Assembly (NCBI RefSeq): GCF_016086655.4
Contig: NC_052142.2
Span: 2,050,422-2,114,421 of the forward strand
From: Lepeophtheirus salmonis
Taxonomy: Eukaryota > Arthropoda > Copepoda > Siphonostomatoida > Caligidae
Direction: 5' to 3'
DNA: 64,000 bases
The position numbers and the translations under genes were made by a program. Below are positions 11,613 through 23,800 of the stretch, piece after piece (position 1 is the stretch's first letter; the number at the start of each line of letters is the position of its first letter). The notes beneath the pieces are model-generated. The model searched no databases. It saw nothing but the letters and a program-made list of their open reading frames with translations, and was not told the DNA's origin.

Positions 11613-13252
11613 TGAATTTTATTCATAAGAACTATTCATAAAGTTTAAAATAATATAAACAAAAATATTTGAGTGAATGGAGAGACTAATTTTAAATCTA
11701 ATTATGCTTGTCATTTGCAAAAATTGATCTTCATTCATTAAAGACGGAAAGACTTCTATCTTTTTTAAGAATTAAGACAAAAGAAGAGATACGAAATACT
11801 TTATCCTCAACAAGAAATGCTCGATTTCTAAAATATATGGAGATGATGATGAGATGGAAATTTACCCTAAGAATAGGACTAACAAAGTGAGGCTTCATAC
11901 AAGAGAAGTGTTCCTTGGGTAAGAATCTATCCATCTATATCGAGCTTGGACACTGAACGAAGAAACGACGAACGAAATGTCAATGTAATACAAAATATAA
12001 AGTTGAACTATGTACAAAATGAAAACTGTAGAAAAGTGTTAAACAATAAATTTCAAACATTAGATATATTGTTCATATGCTCTCATTATTGTCATTGAAG
12101 AAATGCAGTTCTTAACTGGTGGGAGTAGTACATTCAGGTTGGGTTAAAAAAAAATATAAGCAAGTGACTCAGGACTAAATTTGTCATCTCATACGGTAAG
12201 CAACCCCCACCCCCAAAGGCTTGAGCTAATGTATCTAACAAAAATAAACGGAACCACCTGTCTGGAGAAATTAATACTATAGACATACTCAGACCACTTT
12301 GGGTATATGGGAGATGAGCTCACAGGAGGAATTTACAGCATTTTGAAGAAATCAGCAAAGCCATTAAAAGCCAATCCAAAAATAATCAGGCAAAACAATA
12401 GAAAAATAAAACCCGACTGGGCCTAACTATTAAAAATTAAAGCCCGACAGGGACCAAGTGTTATGAGTCAAACTAGCATATTGAAAAAATTAAGCCCGAC
12501 CCCGAAGTTGGGAGGGCTCGCCTATTTCTTTGCGCCAATTATACTAGCTACTGAATGAACGGCACCCGTAGCATTTGCCTTCCTTTGTAGTAAATACGGT
12601 TACTCTGAAAAATTTGTATGTTCGGCTGGCTTTTTAAAAGGAGGAAGGATGTTGAAAATAAATTGGAAGTTGTCTTTAATAAAAGTACTGCCTCTATACA
12701 CTTTTTGAGGCTGCTCTAAAAGCTATTTTGAGTCTGTAAAAAAAAAGCTTTTTAATAAATTGGATACCATTTTATAAAAATAGAGAGTATCTTTTTTACC
12801 AGAATATTTAGTATACCTGTACAATTCAGAACCACCGGGATTGTCTGTTTTCCTTATATTAAGCTACGCCATAAAGCTCATTTTTATGTATTGAGAAACA
12901 AAAAGGGCTTTATATATTAATTAATATTTTATAGGTAGGACTTTTTTTAGTAGATCACTATTGAATGAAGAAATAAATAATTCAAAAATGATCGATTGAA
13001 CGGAGAGAAAAAATGAAGAAATAAACGGAGAACAGAACGTTTTTGATAAATGAACGATTGAACGGGAAAAGGGTGATCGATAACAAGCTTGATCTATATA
13101 TAACAATGAATATATTCAAGGCTTGAAACTATGATGGGACCCATTCGCTTTCAGACTCAGATATAAGGCTATGGATGTGAAATATAAAATAAGATATGTT
13201 AATTACAAAAATGGGGTACAACAGTTAGAAATTATTATCATAAAACTAAAAT
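11613..13252. other. no recognised gene
   Basis: AT-rich sequence. Around 12405-12505 a short word (aagcccgac) recurs. I see no coding motif or terminal repeats. Confidence 0.35.
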
Positions 13253-13255
13253 ATA

Positions 13256-14834
13256 CAGTTGAGCCAAAAAATATTCGTACCCTTTCAATATTTGCCATAT
13301 CTATATCGGAAATCTTAAATAATTTTTTTTACTAATATTTTTGATAATAATTACCAGTTATTGACTAAAGATATCAACTTCTTAAATCAAATATTTTTTA
13401 TGCCTCTAAAAGAATTTTTGCTTGTTTCTAAAGTTTTCATACACCTCCAAAAAGCTTAAATTAACAAACACATTTTCTTGTGTTTTTATAATGGTGAAGT
13501 CTGGAGAGATTAAGAGACTTCTATAAAGTAGTTGAGAGATCAAGAATGTTCTTTAATTATTCTCTGAGTCATAAATGTCTATTAGCTAATGTTTTGCTTC
13601 ATTGTTATTCAACAATCGTCATGACCAATACCAAAGAGTACAGTGAGGGCATTTGCCAGCTTGTAGTCAATTGCCATAATCAAGGTGACAGTTACAATCA
13701 CATTTCCATCAATTATTCCCTCCCAAAATACACTGTCCAAAGCATCATCACCTAATTCAAAAGAACTGCCCATGGCCAGACTCTTCCTCGACATTGTAGG
13801 AAGTCCAAGCAGAGCTCAACACAAGTGAGATATGCAGTCGGAGAGGTTACCAAGAATCCAACCACAGCTCTCAAATCCATCCATCAATGGTTAAAAGCCA
13901 CTGGAACTTGGACGATCAACTATGCAAAGGGTTCTGGAAAGAATGGGTTCCGGAGTTGTGTGCAAAGAAAGTATCAAATCCTCGAAAGTAGGCACATAAA
14001 GGCCAGGCTGAAGTATGCCAATGACCACAAAGATGATGAACTCAACTTCTGGCGCACTGTGCTTTGGTCAGATGAGACAAAGGCGAAGTTGTTTGTCCAC
14101 AACCAGCATCGGCACATTTGGAACCAGAAAGGCCAAGCCTTCAACCGAAAAACACTATTACAATAGTTAAACACGGTGATGATTTGAGCTAGCCAATAGA
14201 ACTGGAGAAATTCACAAAATTGATGGGCCATGAAAAATGGAAGACTACATTGTGATCTTTGAAATGCATCTGCAACAATCAGCAAAGTTTCTTAGGCTTG
14301 GAGAGCATTTGTAGTTCCTGCCGGACAATAGCCTAATGAACACATCCAAAATACTTCATGAATGGCTCAATAAGTATAAGGTTAGGGTCATAGACTGGTC
14401 AGTTAAAAATCCTGACCTTAATCCTATTGAGAATCTCTGGACTACATTAAAAAAAGCAATGTGGAAATGGCATATAATAAATCTTGATGACCTTTCAAGA
14501 ATCTGTCAAGAAGAGTGGGCCAAAATCGATCCACGTATTTCCTTAATTTGGTAAGGACATATCCCAAGTGTATTCAATATTTGAAGAAAACTAGAGGCCT
14601 CGTTACAAAATATAAAGTTATTTTGCAGAATGGGTATTAATACTTATGAAACGCTAAAAAGGATATTGTGTTGATTTACTCGAAAAATAGAATAAATTAT
14701 TATATTTTATTTTAGTTGAGAGTAGTTTTTGATTGACTAGGGATATACTTAATGAGATTATAGATCCACCATGAATGTCTAATTATGTGTTCTTGCTATT
14801 TTTATCAGGATACTGATAGTTTTGAGCTCAACTG
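13256..14834 (+). mobile_element. Tc1/mariner element with TIRs and TA target duplication
   Basis: The left end reads cagttgagccaaaa and the right end, reverse-complemented, cagttgagctcaaa. Both are flanked outward by TA (13254-13255 and 14835-14836), the signature of Tc1/mariner insertion. The 1.58-kb length is typical for the superfamily. The enclosed + strand transposase is broken. The matching part of the TIR is short (about 12-14 bp visible). Confidence 0.85.
13621..14554 (+). pseudogene. Tc1-like DDE transposase, broken
   Basis: The reading starts MTNTKEYSEGICQLV, an N-terminal helix-turn-helix region, and meets a stop at about 13752. It resumes at 13825-14166 with WLKATGTWT and the catalytic block VLWSDETKAKLF, stops again, and resumes at 14336-14554 with the PDLNPIENLW block. 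Between them, LPDNS near 14325 supplies the second Asp. The DD34E-type residues can thus all be seen, but they are spread over frames interrupted by stops and frameshifts. No functional enzyme is expected. Confidence 0.85.
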
Positions 14835-14836
14835 TA

Positions 14837-15460
14837 TATTTAAAAAACATATTAAAATGGTATCATTCCAACAGACAAATTTGGTATTTAGATGTTCTTT
14901 TAATTTGACAGTTACTAAGGTCTACAATGATTAAGACCTGAAGAAGTGGACTTCTATGTTCTCCAATAGTTAATAACTAATTTACCCAAAACTAGAGCGG
15001 GGATGTCCGCAGGAAAGGATTTTATTATTAATACAATTTTTGCTCAACAGCATAATTTGATCGAAAGACCTTTTTTTAAGAAAAAAAAAATATTATTCCA
15101 TGTTTTCTCCCGATATATATATTCTCTTTTTTTTTCTTTTTTTCACATGAGTAATTTTCAAAACTCCTCCCTACACTAGACGCCGACCCTGTACTACAAT
15201 GATGTTATATTTCATTTAACACTAGGAAATAAAAGTCCTTCTTTACTGCATAGAAATAACATCCTACTACACCAAATTTTTTCTAAATGACCTAATTTGG
15301 GGTATTTACACTGTTCTAACTTAATCATCCATCTCATGAGATGTTGGAATTCGGATTCCGAATTCTACGAGGGGCAATAGGATGAAAATTAATCCAAGGA
15401 GAACTACCAGACCTCATAAGGGAGTAGAGTAGACTCCTTCCTTGGGAAAGAGATACTAGG
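14837..15460. other. no recognised gene
   Basis: AT-rich, with homopolymer runs near 15070-15145. No motif or terminal repeat seen. Confidence 0.35.
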
Positions 15461-15464
15461 ATCA

Positions 15465-16390
15465 AAAAAGTTAAGAGATCCATTCACGATGATTAGATAA
15501 TTTTAGTATTTCAAATTTAATTATTAATTATTTTGTTTTAATTTGTAAAAAGTGTGGTATTATATATATAATGAGATCAAGGTTAGACCCTCATATAATT
15601 GGGCTATATAGATTTTTTTAATTTAAGTACCGTACCAAACTCATCGACAATATGGACAGATTTGACATCATAGAGATTAATAACAGCATATAATATTAGA
15701 AATTATATGATTAATAGTAACAGAATATACACTTTGATGTTACTATTAAAAAGCGGTGTGGGATTCAAACATCAGTCGGAAAAGTGTTATGGTATAACCT
15801 AATATTTCTATTAACAGTGGATGATATCACTTACTATTATTTGTTACGGGGCATTACGTCATAACAATTTACATTGAAATTGTAAACAATATTATGATAA
15901 TTTTTCCTATTTGCTAGTAAACCCCTATAAAAAATTGCATCCCTTAAAATATACAAAATTTAACAAACATCTTTGGAAATGCATATTTTTTTTAATAGAT
16001 CTTTATTAATAATTGAATATTTTTCTATTATATCAACTATGATATTCATAATAATTTTTTTCTGATGAATAAGTTATAAGAATCTAAATAGGAGTGTCGT
16101 TTTTCTTCATTTTCACCATTAAAAAGAAAATATATCAAGTTCAAAACAAGATACAGAATCAATGAAAACACTTGTAAATAAATTTTATTAATCGTACTTT
16201 TAGTTTGGTGATTGTCTTAGGGGTTAAAAAGGATGCTGAACGATAATAGTCCCGAATTACTATAATCTCAGATAATTCCGAAGATTAAGAGACAAATTGG
16301 GATCAATTCTTGAGTCTGCAGTTCCAGATACATTCATTTTTTACCTTGAATTAATTTGCACAAAATTCATGTTCCCCAGTGTTATTAATT
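15465..16390 (+). repeat. dispersed non-coding repeat 'family A', copy without the foldback insertion
   Basis: It starts near agagatccattcacgatga and aligns with 21160-21523 joined to 25045-25400, and with the first part of 46683-46860. Shared landmarks include ggtattatat, tggaaatgcatat, gatacagaatcaat and ctataatctca. Compared with 21.2 kb it has about 240 extra bases (15575-15815). At 16071-16090 it reads aagttataagaatctaaata, which is uninterrupted where the other copy is split by a 3.5-kb element. No coding capacity. It could be a long LTR or part of an unknown element. Confidence 0.75.
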
Positions 16391-16487
16391 GATAAAAGAA
16401 TTATAAAAACGAAAATATGGACTGAATTGTCTTTTTTCTCTTATTTTTTTAGTTGTTTTGGTGTTGGTTTGTTTCTTGCTGTTTTTT

Positions 16488-16640
16488 TGTTAAGTATGTT
16501 AAGATTTAAATATATTTATTTTAACTGAGTAAAAATGATCATTCCTTTATTCGAAAATGAAAAGAAAAAAGTATACAAGGTACTATGATGAATATTTAAT
16601 ATCATCTAAAGAAGTCGAACTCCTACACTATTCCCCCTAG
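16488..16640 (-). repeat. LTR-like end of the - strand Gypsy element, with polypurine tract
   Basis: Read on the - strand, the integrase C terminus is followed by a purine tract (ctagggggaa, 16631-16640), then tagtgtaggagttcg, as expected for PPT plus 3' LTR start (TG at 16627). The outer boundary is a guess. The 5' LTR was not found. Confidence 0.4.
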
Positions 16641-16729
16641 ATGGTAAAGTGAGTAAAGAGATCGACTAGTTAGTAAAACACAATAAAAGGCATCATAAAA
16701 ACATTGATAAATAAACAAATAGATCATTT

Positions 16730-18590
16730 TCCAGTTGTAGATCTTGTGCATCTTATAGTCAGACACGCTGGAAGGATACTTGGAACTACAAATACAGGTC
16801 GAAGTCTATCTATCGAGATATTGTCAGTTCTTGGTCCAAAGTCCAATTTATAGTAACGATCGTGCCTCTCAATCGCCTTCAACGGACTCAAGAATGTTGG
16901 AGAAAGAGACTTCTTTATAGGTTTATTTTTAACAAAAACGAATTTTTTTTTTTAATTGTTTGTTAATGGGTTCTTTATTAAAGTGTCTCGGAGGAACGTG
17001 TGTTATTTTCTCAATTGTTTTAAAGAAACTTTCGACGTCGAGGTTGCCAGAAGTAAAGGTTGACTTGTTAAAGAAATTAAAGGCTATGGATCCTGAGCGG
17101 CCTGTTAGTAATTGAAAAGGTGAATATTTAGAACCCGAGTATATTGGTACTGAATTCCTCAATCCCCATAAAACTACAGGTTGTGCATTGATCCAGTCTT
17201 CTTTTTCTTCCAGCATTCGTACTACTAGCCCGGTCTTAAATGATCTGTGGAAACGTTCTATGAGTACATTGGACTCTAGATGATACGAGGTTGTGTTCTT
17301 GCTTACAATCCCAAGTGTCCTGCAAACACCTACCCATAATGAACTTGTGAACTGCGTTCCTCGGTTAGACACAATGGTTTCTGGAACTTCAAACCTCGAA
17401 ATCAAACCACTCAAAAAATTATTGACTATTGTCTTGGAGGTTATATCTGGAATAAGTATCACTTCTGGCCACCTTGTGAAACGATCCATAATAGTTAGGG
17501 AAAAGCACTGTCCCTGAATTAGTGGAAATGGCCCGATTATGTCTACGTGAATAAAGGAATGTCTTTCAGATGGAGGATCAAAAGACGACATTGTTTTTGA
17601 TGTCCTGACAGGTTTGGTTTTCTGACACGCTAAACACTCTCTAGCAGAGTTTCTCACGTCTTCTCGCAAATTAGGGCAAGTATAAAAAAGTGAAACCCTC
17701 CTTAGCATTTCTTGGAATCCCGGATGATTGTCCTTGTGTACAGAATGCACGATTCTTTGACGCAATTCTGGAGATGACACAGCCACACGGAATGCGTCAG
17801 CATTGTCAAAACCAACAAGTAAGGTTCCTGCAATGTATTTAAAAGAAGGTGTAATTTTAAACTTAAGTAAATTAGGATCATGTTTCTTTTGATCCTCAAT
17901 TATATCTTCGATGAAGGTTGGGCCTATTGTGATGTTATTTATACTTCTAGAAATAATGTCCGCAGTATGATTTAATTTTCCAGGAACATGTTCGATATCA
18001 CAATTGAATTCTGCTATGAATGCAAAAGTACAGAACTGTCTTGTTGACCAAGAAGGATTGCAAATGTCTGTAAAACTATAAAAACTTGTCCATCCAAAGC
18101 CCATAGAAAATGTTTGATGCTTTCCTTAACACTTAATAATTCCCCATCAAACGTAGAATATTTCTGTTGTGTTGGTGAAAGAGCTCGAGACCAAAAAGCT
18201 AGAGGTTGCCAGTGTCCATTTAGCTTTTGCTCAAGAACAGCTTCCCTCCTTGTATCAGATGCATCAGTCGTCAGGGCTAAAGGAACTATCTATGAACTAT
18301 CTCTGAATGAAAGTTGAATACTTTTAGACAAACTATTTTTAATACTTTGAAAGCGTGTTCATATTCTGTATTGCAATTAAACTTTACATTCTTCCTTAAC
18401 AGGAAGTACAAATGAACTGTCCATTGAGACAATCTTTCGATGAACTGAGAGTAATATTGTGCCTTGCCCAAAAATCTATGCAGTTCATATTTTGATTTTG
18501 GAGTTGGTACTTTTGGATTGCCATTACCTTACATTCTAGAGACCTAAAACCTTTCGATGAAATAGAATGTCCAAGGAAGTATTTCATACT
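16730..18590 (-). pseudogene. Ty3/Gypsy pol fragment: RT end, RNase H, integrase
   Basis: A 391-codon frame (18104-16929) opens in RNase H (NPSWSTRQFCTFAF, then HVPGKLNHTADIISRS). It continues through the HHCC zinc region (ending CLACQKTK) and the integrase core: HVDIIGPFP with the first Asp, IVSNRGTQF, then NVLIERFHRSFK with the Glu. The second catalytic Asp (SDRGTQF in the family) is Asn here. A poly-T run at about 16931-16953 shifts the frame, and C-terminal integrase sequence continues to about 16730. Upstream, 18104-18590 keeps decayed RT/RNase H pieces (KYFLGHSISSKGF, GKAQYYSQFI). The element is truncated before RT, gag and a 5' LTR. Confidence 0.85.
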
Positions 18591-18615
18591 TTTTTTTCTT
18601 CTTTTAATTTAAAGA

Positions 18616-18890
18616 TTATAATCCGCCTTTTGGCCTCCAATGATAAGATTTTTTAGATTTTCCACTATACTTTTCCATAAAGCCTATAAAAATGGATTGT
18701 TCCACCATAGAAAATGGGATATTACAGGACACAAGCATGTTTGTCAAGTCTGAGCTGAAATCTGATATTGGGTTGTCATGGATTAAATTATCATTAGACA
18801 AACTAAGATTTTATTATAAAGTCGGGGTTGTGCGTGTTTCACAATCCGACTCAATTTCATTAAATGAATTCCTTGATGAGATATAACGAC
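18616..18890 (-). pseudogene. hAT-like transposase N-terminal fragment
   Basis: The - strand frame includes ISDFSSDLTNMLVSCNIPFS then IFIGFMEKYSGKS. The same arrangement appears in the hAT proteins at 52.2-53.0 kb (LDVAQLFVSCNIPL..EKYTGK) and in family F at 23.3 and 40.0 kb. It is the helical region that follows the BED-type finger. It abuts the truncated Gypsy fragment. Too short to function. Confidence 0.5.
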
Positions 18891-18899
18891 AAATCAAGA

Positions 18900-19095
18900 A
18901 CTTTGTAACTTCATCGTAGTTCCAGACACAACGTCTCTGTTGTCTCCCATCTAGGATTTTATTCCTAGTACGAATGTCATTTTTAATACTTAATTGGATT
19001 TTATGTGGAGAAAACAGCTAGGAAAAAAAAGTAAAAGTGACAAATTAGAGAGAGTGGCACAATTTCATTAAACTGACATATCTATTAACAATATC
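18900..19095. other. no recognised feature
   Basis: Short AT-rich interval between transposon fragments. Confidence 0.3.
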
Positions 19096-19099
19096 ATAT

Positions 19100-19460
19100 A
19101 TAATAGGTAGAGGTGTAGGTTTTTTTTTAAGAGCGCGAGACATATGGTACGCACGTTAATATCAGCTGATGGTATCTGATTTTGAAGGGAGAAAATGAAA
19201 TACTGCTATAAAAGGAAAGCCTTCTACATTTAAAATAGCATTAGTACAGGGAAAATAATATTCTTATATAAAAATTATATATCATTTATATTATCTATTA
19301 TACATTTTAAATCAATTTACACCATAGATAGGCGAGAATTCTTCTTTAAGAGGGAGATGTTAACGCTCCATGACTTATTAAATAATTAACAAAAAAGATA
19401 AAAGAGCACACGTATCAACCATTTTTCTAGTCTCTATCCTTAGTTTTTTTCTTTATACAC
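19100..19460 (+). repeat. dispersed repeat shared with 38.4-38.72 kb, LTR-junction-like
   Basis: Shared landmarks with 38400-38720 are aaatactgc-ataaa, aaaatag..cagggaaaat and acttattaaataatt. In this copy a purine tract (aagagggaga) ends right before tgttaacgctcc at 19359, which looks like a polypurine tract meeting an LTR. No flanking pol gene was found, so the call is structural only. Confidence 0.4.
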
Positions 19461-19464
19461 TTCC

Positions 19465-20560
19465 CTTCTCTAATAATAAATTAGTATTGTAGTTGTCCAA
19501 AAAAACTAAAAGGATTACAGTCTTATCAGTCCCATTCTGATAAATATTGTCAGTTCTAGCAACGGTCCTTATCGTTCATTTATGGTAACTACAACAGCTT
19601 GAATAACCTAGTTACTAATTACTTTATTTCAGCTGATAAAGTTTTTATCATAACCTCTTTCAACCAGACAAAATAAGTGAAGTTTATGGTTCTAATTATT
19701 TTCTTTGTATTAATGTTCTTCAATTTTATATAAAAGTGAAGAAAATAAAAAGATAACTAGGAACTTGAGACTAAAGGACCGACTTATTAGTCATTAGGAT
19801 TGTTGAATCTAGAAAAAGACCGGACTGATTTTTAAAAAAAGGCCAAAATAGGGATAAAAAAAGACTGATTAGGGAAGTATTCCTGGACCAATCCAACGCT
19901 GATAATAAGATAAAAGAAAAATAAACAAACATTCGTCTAGAAGTCTCGGTGTTGTATATATAGGACCATGAATTGATATCTCTGGATCTCCAAACAAGTT
20001 ATGATAGCCATAATAAGTGACTTATAGGCTCTTTCAACGAGTTTTTAATGTATTTTTCTAGTATGATACAATGCCATTTGACTTTGTTTTGTTTTGTGTG
20101 GTATTTATCAAGTAATATACATAATACAACTATATATATTCATTCAATCTAATTTAGAAAGAGATCTAACTACAGTTTCATTAATTTATACAACAAATTA
20201 TAATGTAAATTTGTTAGTCATTGTTTAATTTCATCTATCAAGTTATTTACAGAATAAGTACGAAGACATATTTAATGATGATACAATTCTTAATGGCTCT
20301 TAAAAAAACTATTAGACACTTCATGTAATTATTGTTGAGATTTTAGTAGTTTACTAAACAATTAAAATGTTGCGCTCTCTAGCACTAGGTACTGGACAGG
20401 AGATTATAATTAATATGGGATTTACCATGAAGTTGTATATTTAATGTATTGATTATTAGTTAGTGATATAATATAACATAGTTATGTAAATAATATAGTA
20501 ATCAGTCGTCATCATTATTGGAACATTAGGATAAGGATAATGAAGATAGAGTTAACGGAA
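19465..20560. other. no recognised gene; possible decayed MITE at about 19.52-19.90 kb
   Basis: Words such as cggtccttatc, ggaccga and ggactga recall the MITE at 3601-4005, but the alignment is loose. The remainder is AT-rich and featureless. Confidence 0.25.
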
Positions 20561-20570
20561 AAATTCAAAA

Positions 20571-21145
20571 ATGCCTACGCAGGGTGAATTACAAGAAGAA
20601 AGTCGAGGTTTGATAGAAAAAATCAAAATGTTAGAAAGAAATCTAACATCAGTCGATGAAAATAAGAATAATGATGATCTTGAGGGAAAAGCAAATGGGA
20701 GCTCTTGAAGAGTCCATCAGAAGAGATGAAGAACACCTTGAAATGGTGGAAAGAATATTTAAGGCACTTAATTGCAAAAATTCTGATAAAATAGAAGAAC
20801 GACCTTTGGAGGAAGAAAGTGTCATAAAAATAAGTCAAGAAATGAAAATACTTCAATTCCACCTCAACGTGAAGAAAACTTAGAATATAAAGAATTTATA
20901 AATTTGAAGACTTTAGTTTATGGGATAATTATGTGTTAGCTCTTGGATTTGGGAAGAATGAAACAAAGAAAAAGGCAGTTTTACTTCATTGTATTGTCCG
21001 GAAATGCTGGATAAGATATAACATGTGATGTCAATCGAAATGGATGGAGAAAATTATTAAAAAGAAATCAATGATTTCATTGAAATTACCTTAAGAAAGA
21101 AATTAATGTGGCATTGGAACGACTCATTGGGAAGAAGATTCCTAG
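20571..21145 (+). pseudogene. gag-like retrotransposon fragment
   Basis: An ATG at 20571 opens MPTQGELQEESRGL. Shifted frames then give glutamate/lysine-rich helical sequence (20656-20883) and the order ALGFGKNETKKKAVLLHC followed by EMLDK, about 70 codons later. This resembles the capsid region of Ty3/Gypsy gag ('KK.A.LLH..G'). Several frameshifts. Family A begins within 20 bases downstream, so both could belong to one element, but I cannot show this. Confidence 0.45.
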
Positions 21146-21159
21146 ATTACAACAATGAA

Positions 21160-21523
21160 GAGATCCATTCACGATGAGTAGGGAATTTCTATATTTCAGA
21201 TATAATTAGTAATTACTTTATTTGAATTTGTACGAAGCAAGGTATTATATTGACATTGTCTGATTGTAATATTTTTACTAATTATTATTATTTATTACTG
21301 ATATGACGTCCCTATCGTTACATTGAAATAGTTAACATTATCAAATTAATGTTGCATATTTACTTGTATACTCCAATAAAAAATAGGATCACTAAAATAC
21401 TACAAAATCGAACAAAAATCCTTGGATATGCATATTTTTTTAAATAGGTATTTTTTCTTAAATAAAATATGAAATATTTTTCTGATATTCCTTATCACAA
21501 TGAATGATAAATAAGTTATAGGT
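21160..21523 (+). repeat. family A repeat, left part, interrupted by the foldback element
   Basis: It aligns from agagatccattcacgatgag to gaatgataaataagttata with 15465-16080 (apart from the extra bases in that copy). The last ten bases, agttataggt (21514-21523), recur exactly at 25045-25054 across the insertion. Confidence 0.8.
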
Positions 21524-22756
21524 ATAGTTGATAATGTTGTAGAGAAAAACGCGTGCAAGGAGAAGGGGAAAAAAAAGACATATGGTATCATTGTTTAAAA
21601 TACTGATGTGATTATCATCTGCCTGCTTTATTATGATTTTTGAGGGTATAACGAATGTATTTATTAGCAAAATGTTTAATGAAGATATACTACGTATAAT
21701 TGACTTCGTCGTTTTTTATCCATTACATTAGATTTGAAAACGTCACACTCCATAAAATTGTAATTCATTATGAACCTTATTCTCAGAATAATAGCTAATG
21801 AAACGACAAAGTAGAGTATTTGAAATATATTTGAAGCTCAAATTTTAAAAAAGAAGGCTTTAATTAAATATAATCTACATACTAAAAAATAAACCATTAA
21901 ACATTTAAGTTAAATATACAAAATTAAACAATTAAAATCATATAACTATTAATAATAATAAATTATAAATACAGAATATTGAAATAAAAGATTGATCCAG
22001 ACAATTTTTTCTTGTTCTAACATCGGAATTCAGTTAAATATGTCATAACTTTAGGTTGCAATACACAAGCGAGACGTGGAGTTTAATCAAAAAGATAATC
22101 ACCCCTCTTCTTCATGTGGAAGTTGCTATATACAATTGTGCACAGGATAGATATATCTCTACCGATGAGATCTAACTAATTATTAATAATAAAGTAAATG
22201 TCAAAATCATAAAATTAGACAATAAATATACTAATAAAAAAATGTTAGAAATAAATTCATCGTAAAGATTTAGAGCAAAAGCTAATTATGTAGTAATATC
22301 CGGCGATATTACTCCCTATTAAGAGCATCAAAAAAGATTTTTTCCCGTTATTTAGGTATGCTTATATAACAACATACTATTATCATGATGGATATACACA
22401 ATTGTTAATTATAATGCAACACCCAATGTAACTACCCTCGTTGTTGTGACCATTTAAACAGTTGTTTTTGCCTTTTATGAGTTTTCTGAACACCATTTCT
22501 TGTAGCCCATCAACCATAGCTAAGCCTTTAGTGATAAAAAAGTAATATTTATTGACTATGTAATTTTGGAAAACCTAATTATCATACCCAAGTCTTAAAG
22601 CGAAGAAGTAGTCTCAGACAAACTAGTTGCAAACCATCCAAAGCTACTACCCCCGTTGTTGTGACCATTTAAGCAGTTGTTTTTGCCCTTTACTGAGTTG
22701 TGTATCATAATTCTTGATATGTTTAGCTAAAATAGAATCATATTTTATGGTTATAT

Positions 22757-23216
22757 TTAAAAAAAAATTGAATACTTACTGTGAGATAGTACAAAATTCA
22801 GAGTTCCATTTCGATATTCGTAAATAATTTTTACTGATAACTTGATCGTCATTTGGTGTGGATGACTCAAAACATTTTTATATGTATTTCTATATATGAC
22901 ATCAGTACCAACATCCTCCATTAATTTAATGATGGTTCCTCGGGAAGGGATATGTTTACCCTTGTATTTCTCCATAAATTTTTTGAACGTAGATGATTAG
23001 CAATGGATAAGGTTATATTACATGCAATAAGCATCGTTGTGAGATCAAAGTTAAAGTCTGACTTGATGTATTCATCGTCAAATTGATTTTATAGATGAAT
23101 ATCCATACTCTTGTTATAAGATGAGGATAATGAGTGGCGTGTAATTCTAGACAGGGGACTAAAGGCACATTAATATCGACAAACCATTTGTTTCTCATCC
23201 GGTAAGTATTTTCCAA
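22757..23216 (-). pseudogene. hAT-like N-terminal protein fragment in the left arm
   Basis: The - strand frames mirror 23351-23800: a Cys/His finger region followed by FMEKYKGKHIPSRGTIIKLM. The second half is open from 22975 to 22757. The finger half is readable only in a frame other than the long open one at 23216-23013. A GTAAGT-type donor after the last conserved residues suggests that the ancestral gene was spliced. Broken. Confidence 0.55.
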
Positions 23217-23350
23217 ATTCCTGGGCCTCCGTTTTCATAAATCCAGACAGAAGGCGACGTCATTTTGGGGATTTTATTCAGTTCTCTATCGACTATTACC
23301 ATCTCATATTATATTAATATTGAATAATAAAGGCGGGAATGATAACGTTC

Positions 23351-23800
23351 AGGGCCAGGAATTTGGAGAATACTTACCGGATGAGAAACAGATGGTTTGT
23401 CGGATTTGTCGATATAAATGTGCCTTTAGTCCCCTGTCTAGAATTACACGCCACTCATTATCCTCATCTCATATCAAGAGCATGGATATTCATCTAAAAA
23501 ATCAAATTAATGATGAATACATCAAGTCAAACTTTAACTCTGATCTCACAAGGATGCTTATTGTATGTAATATAACCTTATCCATTGCTAATCATCTATG
23601 TTCAAAAAATTTATGGAGAAGTACAAGGGTAAACATATCCCTTCCCGAGGAACCATCATTAAATTAATGGAGGATGTTGGTACTGATGTTATTTATAGAA
23701 ATACATATAAAAATGTTTTGAATCATCCATACCAAATGACGATCAAGTTATGAATAAAAAGTATAAAATATTTACTAATTTCGAAATGGAACTCTGAATT
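23351..23800 (+). pseudogene. BED-finger hAT-like N-terminal protein fragment in the right arm
   Basis: The frame within 23320-23667 gives DEKQMVCRICRYKCAF, then RHSLSSSH, a C-x2-C...H-x5-H arrangement as in BED zinc fingers of hAT transposases. SDLTRMLIVCNITLSIANHL follows. At about 23604 the frame shifts (poly-A after aagttc-like sequence) and MEKYKGKHIPSRG lies in another frame. No catalytic RNase H domain follows, so family F carries only the DNA-binding N terminus. Confidence 0.65.

Noticed and set aside
17293..17517. 74-codon + strand frame
   Set aside because: Antisense to the Gypsy integrase core, which has clear motifs on the - strand.
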